A DNA stretch of 64,000 nucleotides from Bacteroidales bacterium (GTDB lineage: Bacteria > Bacteroidota > Bacteroidia > Bacteroidales > WCHB1-69), in assembly GCA_017554325.1 (NCBI GenBank), contig JAFZIP010000021.1:16526-80525 (forward strand), written 5' to 3'. A program made the translations under genes and the position numbers. The notes under the pieces were generated by a model. That model worked only from the letters and a program-made list of their open reading frames with translations. It was not told the origin of the DNA and did not search any database. Of this stretch, positions 62,052-64,000 are shown piece by piece; the stretch's first letter is position 1, and each line of letters starts with the position of its first letter.

Positions 62052-62276
62052 ATGCAAGGGGAACTTCACATCGGACATCTCATCAAAAGCGAGTTGCGTA
62101 AACAGGGGCGTAGTATTACATGGTTAGCCGCGCAACTGGGGTGCTCGCGTCAGAATATGTACAAGCTTTTTGAACGGCAGTGGATATACACTGACCTATT
62201 GCTTAAAATTTGTGATGTGATGGACTATGACTTCTTCAAAGCCTGTTCCGATTACTGGAAAGCAAGAAGAGTGTAA
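62052..62276 (+). CDS. Small helix-turn-helix (XRE-like) DNA-binding protein
   Basis: The 74-residue protein has helices IGHLIKSELRKQG and an HTH in SITWLAAQLGCSRQNMYKLFERQWIYTDLLLKICDVMDYDFF, which matches XRE/Cro-like small regulators of Bacteroidota. ATG 62052 follows a heptamer array and no clear promoter box. It could control its own or the rnf genes, but no operator was identified. Confidence 0.7.
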   Translation: MQGELHIGHLIKSELRKQGRSITWLAAQLGCSRQNMYKLFERQWIYTDLLLKICDVMDYDFFKACSDYWKARRV

Positions 62277-62482
62277 ACGGTTGGTTTACATATCTGACAA
62301 AGAAAAAAGATTATATGTGTAAATGATTAGTGGACGTTTTTGTTAGGCATAACGTCTTGTTTTTAAATAATTTTGTAACGGTTTTTTTAGTGATAATTTA
62401 ATTTATTCAATATCAGTGATATAGATGCTTTTCATGTGATTCTTGTTTGTTAAGTTCTTGTGGCTGTTGTAAAGTATTGCCT
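62277..62482. other. A+T-rich spacer upstream of the Ig-like protein
   Basis: 206 bp without ORF or strong hairpin. No TAnnTTTG box is well placed. Confidence 0.5.
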
Positions 62483-64000
62483 ATGCATAAAAATATACCG
62501 ATTTTTACCTTCTTGTTATTTGTGTTTTCGGTCCCGTTATTTGCCAGTCCGACGGATACAACAATTAGCAGTTCGGGTACTTATTGTGACAGTGTTGTTT
62601 TGTTTAACAACACTTATTTCGTTGATACTGTTGTAATACATGACACTGTTGACGAAGATGGACGCGCCATACATTATGTTGATACTATCCTCATCTCTCA
62701 CAGTGTACATACAGATATCTTTGATACTATCTGTCTGAATGAGTTGCCATATCACTTCATCAGTGGACAGATTGACACCACATTCCAAACACTTGAGGCT
62801 CCGCTTTCCACAGTCAACTTTTATTTTTTTACTCAAAATGATTGCGATAGTGTTGTAACGCTGCATATTAAGGTGAATCCCATACCCGAGTTGCCGTCTG
62901 TTACGGCTGTTACGAGGTGTGGACCTGGCCCGGTTAGCCTGGTGCCGAATAACACTACATTATGCCATTGGTATGCAACACCCAGTGCCACTTCCTATAC
63001 GGAAACCGACACGTTGGTTACGGAACCGATTTCAGAATCAACCTCTTTCTTCGTCTCTAATGTGGATATGACCACAGGTTGTGAAAGTGGGATGGTTGAA
63101 TTTCCCGTGATCATTTATCCTGTTCCTGATACAGTAGTTATTTATGATTCTGTCTGCTTGGGAACCACTTATACAGAATATAACCTGAACGTCAGCTACA
63201 ATACGGCTGGAGTTAAGATCATTACACTGTCGCCTATCCCGTCTTTCCACGGCTGTGACTCTGTGAGGGAATTGCATCTTAACGTCTTGCCACCTCCGGC
63301 AATGCCTTTGGTAAGTACGGAGGGACACTGTGGCGCGGGCATTGTTACGCTTCAGACTGTTGTCGGTCAAGATGGAACCACCTGCTATTGGTATGACTCC
63401 GAGAATTCTGCAGATACCATCCATTCTGGAACCAGTTTTCAGCCAGAATTGTCGCAGACCACAGTGTTTTATGTGGCATCCGTGAATGTTGAAACGGGTT
63501 GCGCCAGTGCGCGCGTGGCCGACACGGCCATAATCTACAGTGTGCCATCATCTCCTTCCGTAAATGATGCCGCCCGCTGCGGCGCAGGCCCGGTGACATT
63601 GAATGTGACTGTTGAGAACCCGACCTGGGCAGTCCACTGGTTTGCCAATGACACTACTACAGAGGCGTTATATACTGGGAACCAGTATGCTACGGATACT
63701 TTGGAGGTGTCCACCGTTCCTTACGTGTATTATGTGCAGTGCTTCGATGAACATTGCCAGAGCAGTAGAGTACCGATTATGGCGACAGTGAACGCCATCC
63801 CGGCAGATCCTGAAATCAGTGGTGCTGCGACAAATTCAAATTGTGGCGAGGGCATTGTTACGCTTCAGACTGTTGTCGGTCAAAACGGAACCACCTGCTA
63901 TTGGTATGACTCCGAGAATTCCGCAGATACCATCCATACTGGAACCAGTTTTCAGCCTGAATTGTCGCAGACCACAGTGTTTTATGTGTCATCCGTGAAC
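62483..64000 (+). CDS. Large secreted Ig-like repeat protein (3' end outside window)
   Basis: At least 506 residues from ATG 62483, open to the window edge. A signal peptide ends near LFAS (~24). After an N-terminal ~130 residues with gliding-protein-type repeats (TYCDSVVLFNNTYFVDT) come Ig-like units of the CHU_C-associated (Ig_7) type, each with a Cys-Gly start, a YWYDSENS- or WYATPS-like core and FYVxSVN end. Two units are almost identical at DNA level, 513 bp apart (63331 and 63844). Such proteins are usually T9SS exported with a sorting domain or a CHU_C domain at the C-terminus, which is not in the window. Confidence 0.82.
   Translation, partial: MHKNIPIFTFLLFVFSVPLFASPTDTTISSSGTYCDSVVLFNNTYFVDTVVIHDTVDEDGRAIHYVDTILISHSVHTDIFDTICLNELPYHFISGQIDTTFQTLEAPLSTVNFYFFTQNDCDSVVTLHIKVNPIPELPSVTAVTRCGPGPVSLVPNNTTLCHWYATPSATSYTETDTLVTEPISESTSFFVSNVDMTTGCESGMVEFPVIIYPVPDTVVIYDSVCLGTTYTEYNLNVSYNTAGVKIITLSPIPSFHGCDSVRELHLNVLPPPAMPLVSTEGHCGAGIVTLQTVVGQDGTTCYWYDSENSADTIHSGTSFQPELSQTTVFYVASVNVETGCASARVADTAIIYSVPSSPSVNDAARCGAGPVTLNVTVENPTWAVHWFANDTTTEALYTGNQYATDTLEVSTVPYVYYVQCFDEHCQSSRVPIMATVNAIPADPEISGAATNSNCGEGIVTLQTVVGQNGTTCYWYDSENSADTIHTGTSFQPELSQTTVFYVSSVN

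Overview
This 64 kb window comes from a member of the Bacteroidota, most likely order Bacteroidales. More than a dozen genes are preceded by the phylum's typical -7 promoter box TAnnTTTG (usually TATCTTTG), in two cases with a TTG/TTTG -33 box 19-21 bp upstream. There are type IX secretion (T9SS) C-terminal sorting domains, and many families common in this phylum: DUF349, DUF2147, DUF2520, DUF819, an Rnf complex, a fused TGS-like/uridine-kinase-like nucleoside kinase, FKBP lipoproteins and L-erythro-3,5-diaminohexanoate dehydrogenase. No rRNA, tRNA, CRISPR array or complete insertion sequence was recognised. Composition and gene order look chromosomal.

Layout. 1-2.6 kb: tcdA and a polysaccharide-deacetylase-like gene, diverging from an MNT/HEPN pair. 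2.6-7.5 kb: a structured intergenic region, then a five-gene cluster of exported proteins of unknown function plus a P-loop protein, ending in a frameshifted T9SS sorting domain. 7.7-14.7 kb: nadB, mtaB, an M16 peptidase, recR and a GH89 alpha-N-acetylglucosaminidase. 14.7-16.4 kb: an Rpn-family nuclease gene bracketed by matching palindromes and followed by a composite hairpin repeat. 16.4-21.2 kb (minus): rseP, an MBOAT acyltransferase, an SGNH-like partner and an esterase. 21.3-24.3 kb: DUF349, DUF2147 and Hsp15 genes. 24.3-30.8 kb: a possible small RNA, nadA, and a 1604-residue T9SS-exported repeat protein. 31-36 kb (minus): an HlyD/ABC/ABC/permease/permease exporter operon. 36-46.7 kb: subtilisin-like protease, DUF819 transporter, nucleoside kinase, DUF2520 protein, kdd, a short UshA-like phosphoesterase, galE and a CPA2 antiporter. 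46.7-49.2 kb: a promoter with a 25-codon ORF, then groL and groES. 49.3-49.7 kb: second copy of the hairpin repeat. 49.8-57.6 kb: pepD, L,D-transpeptidase, esterase lipoprotein, two FKBP isomerases and NrnA. 57.8-62.3 kb: a TolC-like protein, rnfD-G-E-A and a small HTH protein. 62.5 kb to the end: an open-ended secreted Ig-like repeat protein.

How the genes work together. Much of the window serves the envelope: export (ABC operon, TolC-like protein, T9SS cargo), peptidoglycan cross-linking, periplasmic folding, surface acylation and intramembrane proteolysis. NadA and NadB make quinolinate for NAD. RnfD, G, E and A form the membrane part of an ion pump linking ferredoxin and NAD, but rnfB and rnfC are not beside them. 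Kdd suggests lysine fermentation.

The most unusual material is between the genes. There are two copies of a ~450-500 bp array of short hairpins with inverted ends, a nuclease gene between matching palindromes, other palindromic repeat families (one inside a protein-coding remnant), at least eight arrays of degenerate 7-8-mers at gene junctions, and two or three candidate small RNA or small-protein genes. All functional statements are read from sequence alone; no searches were run.
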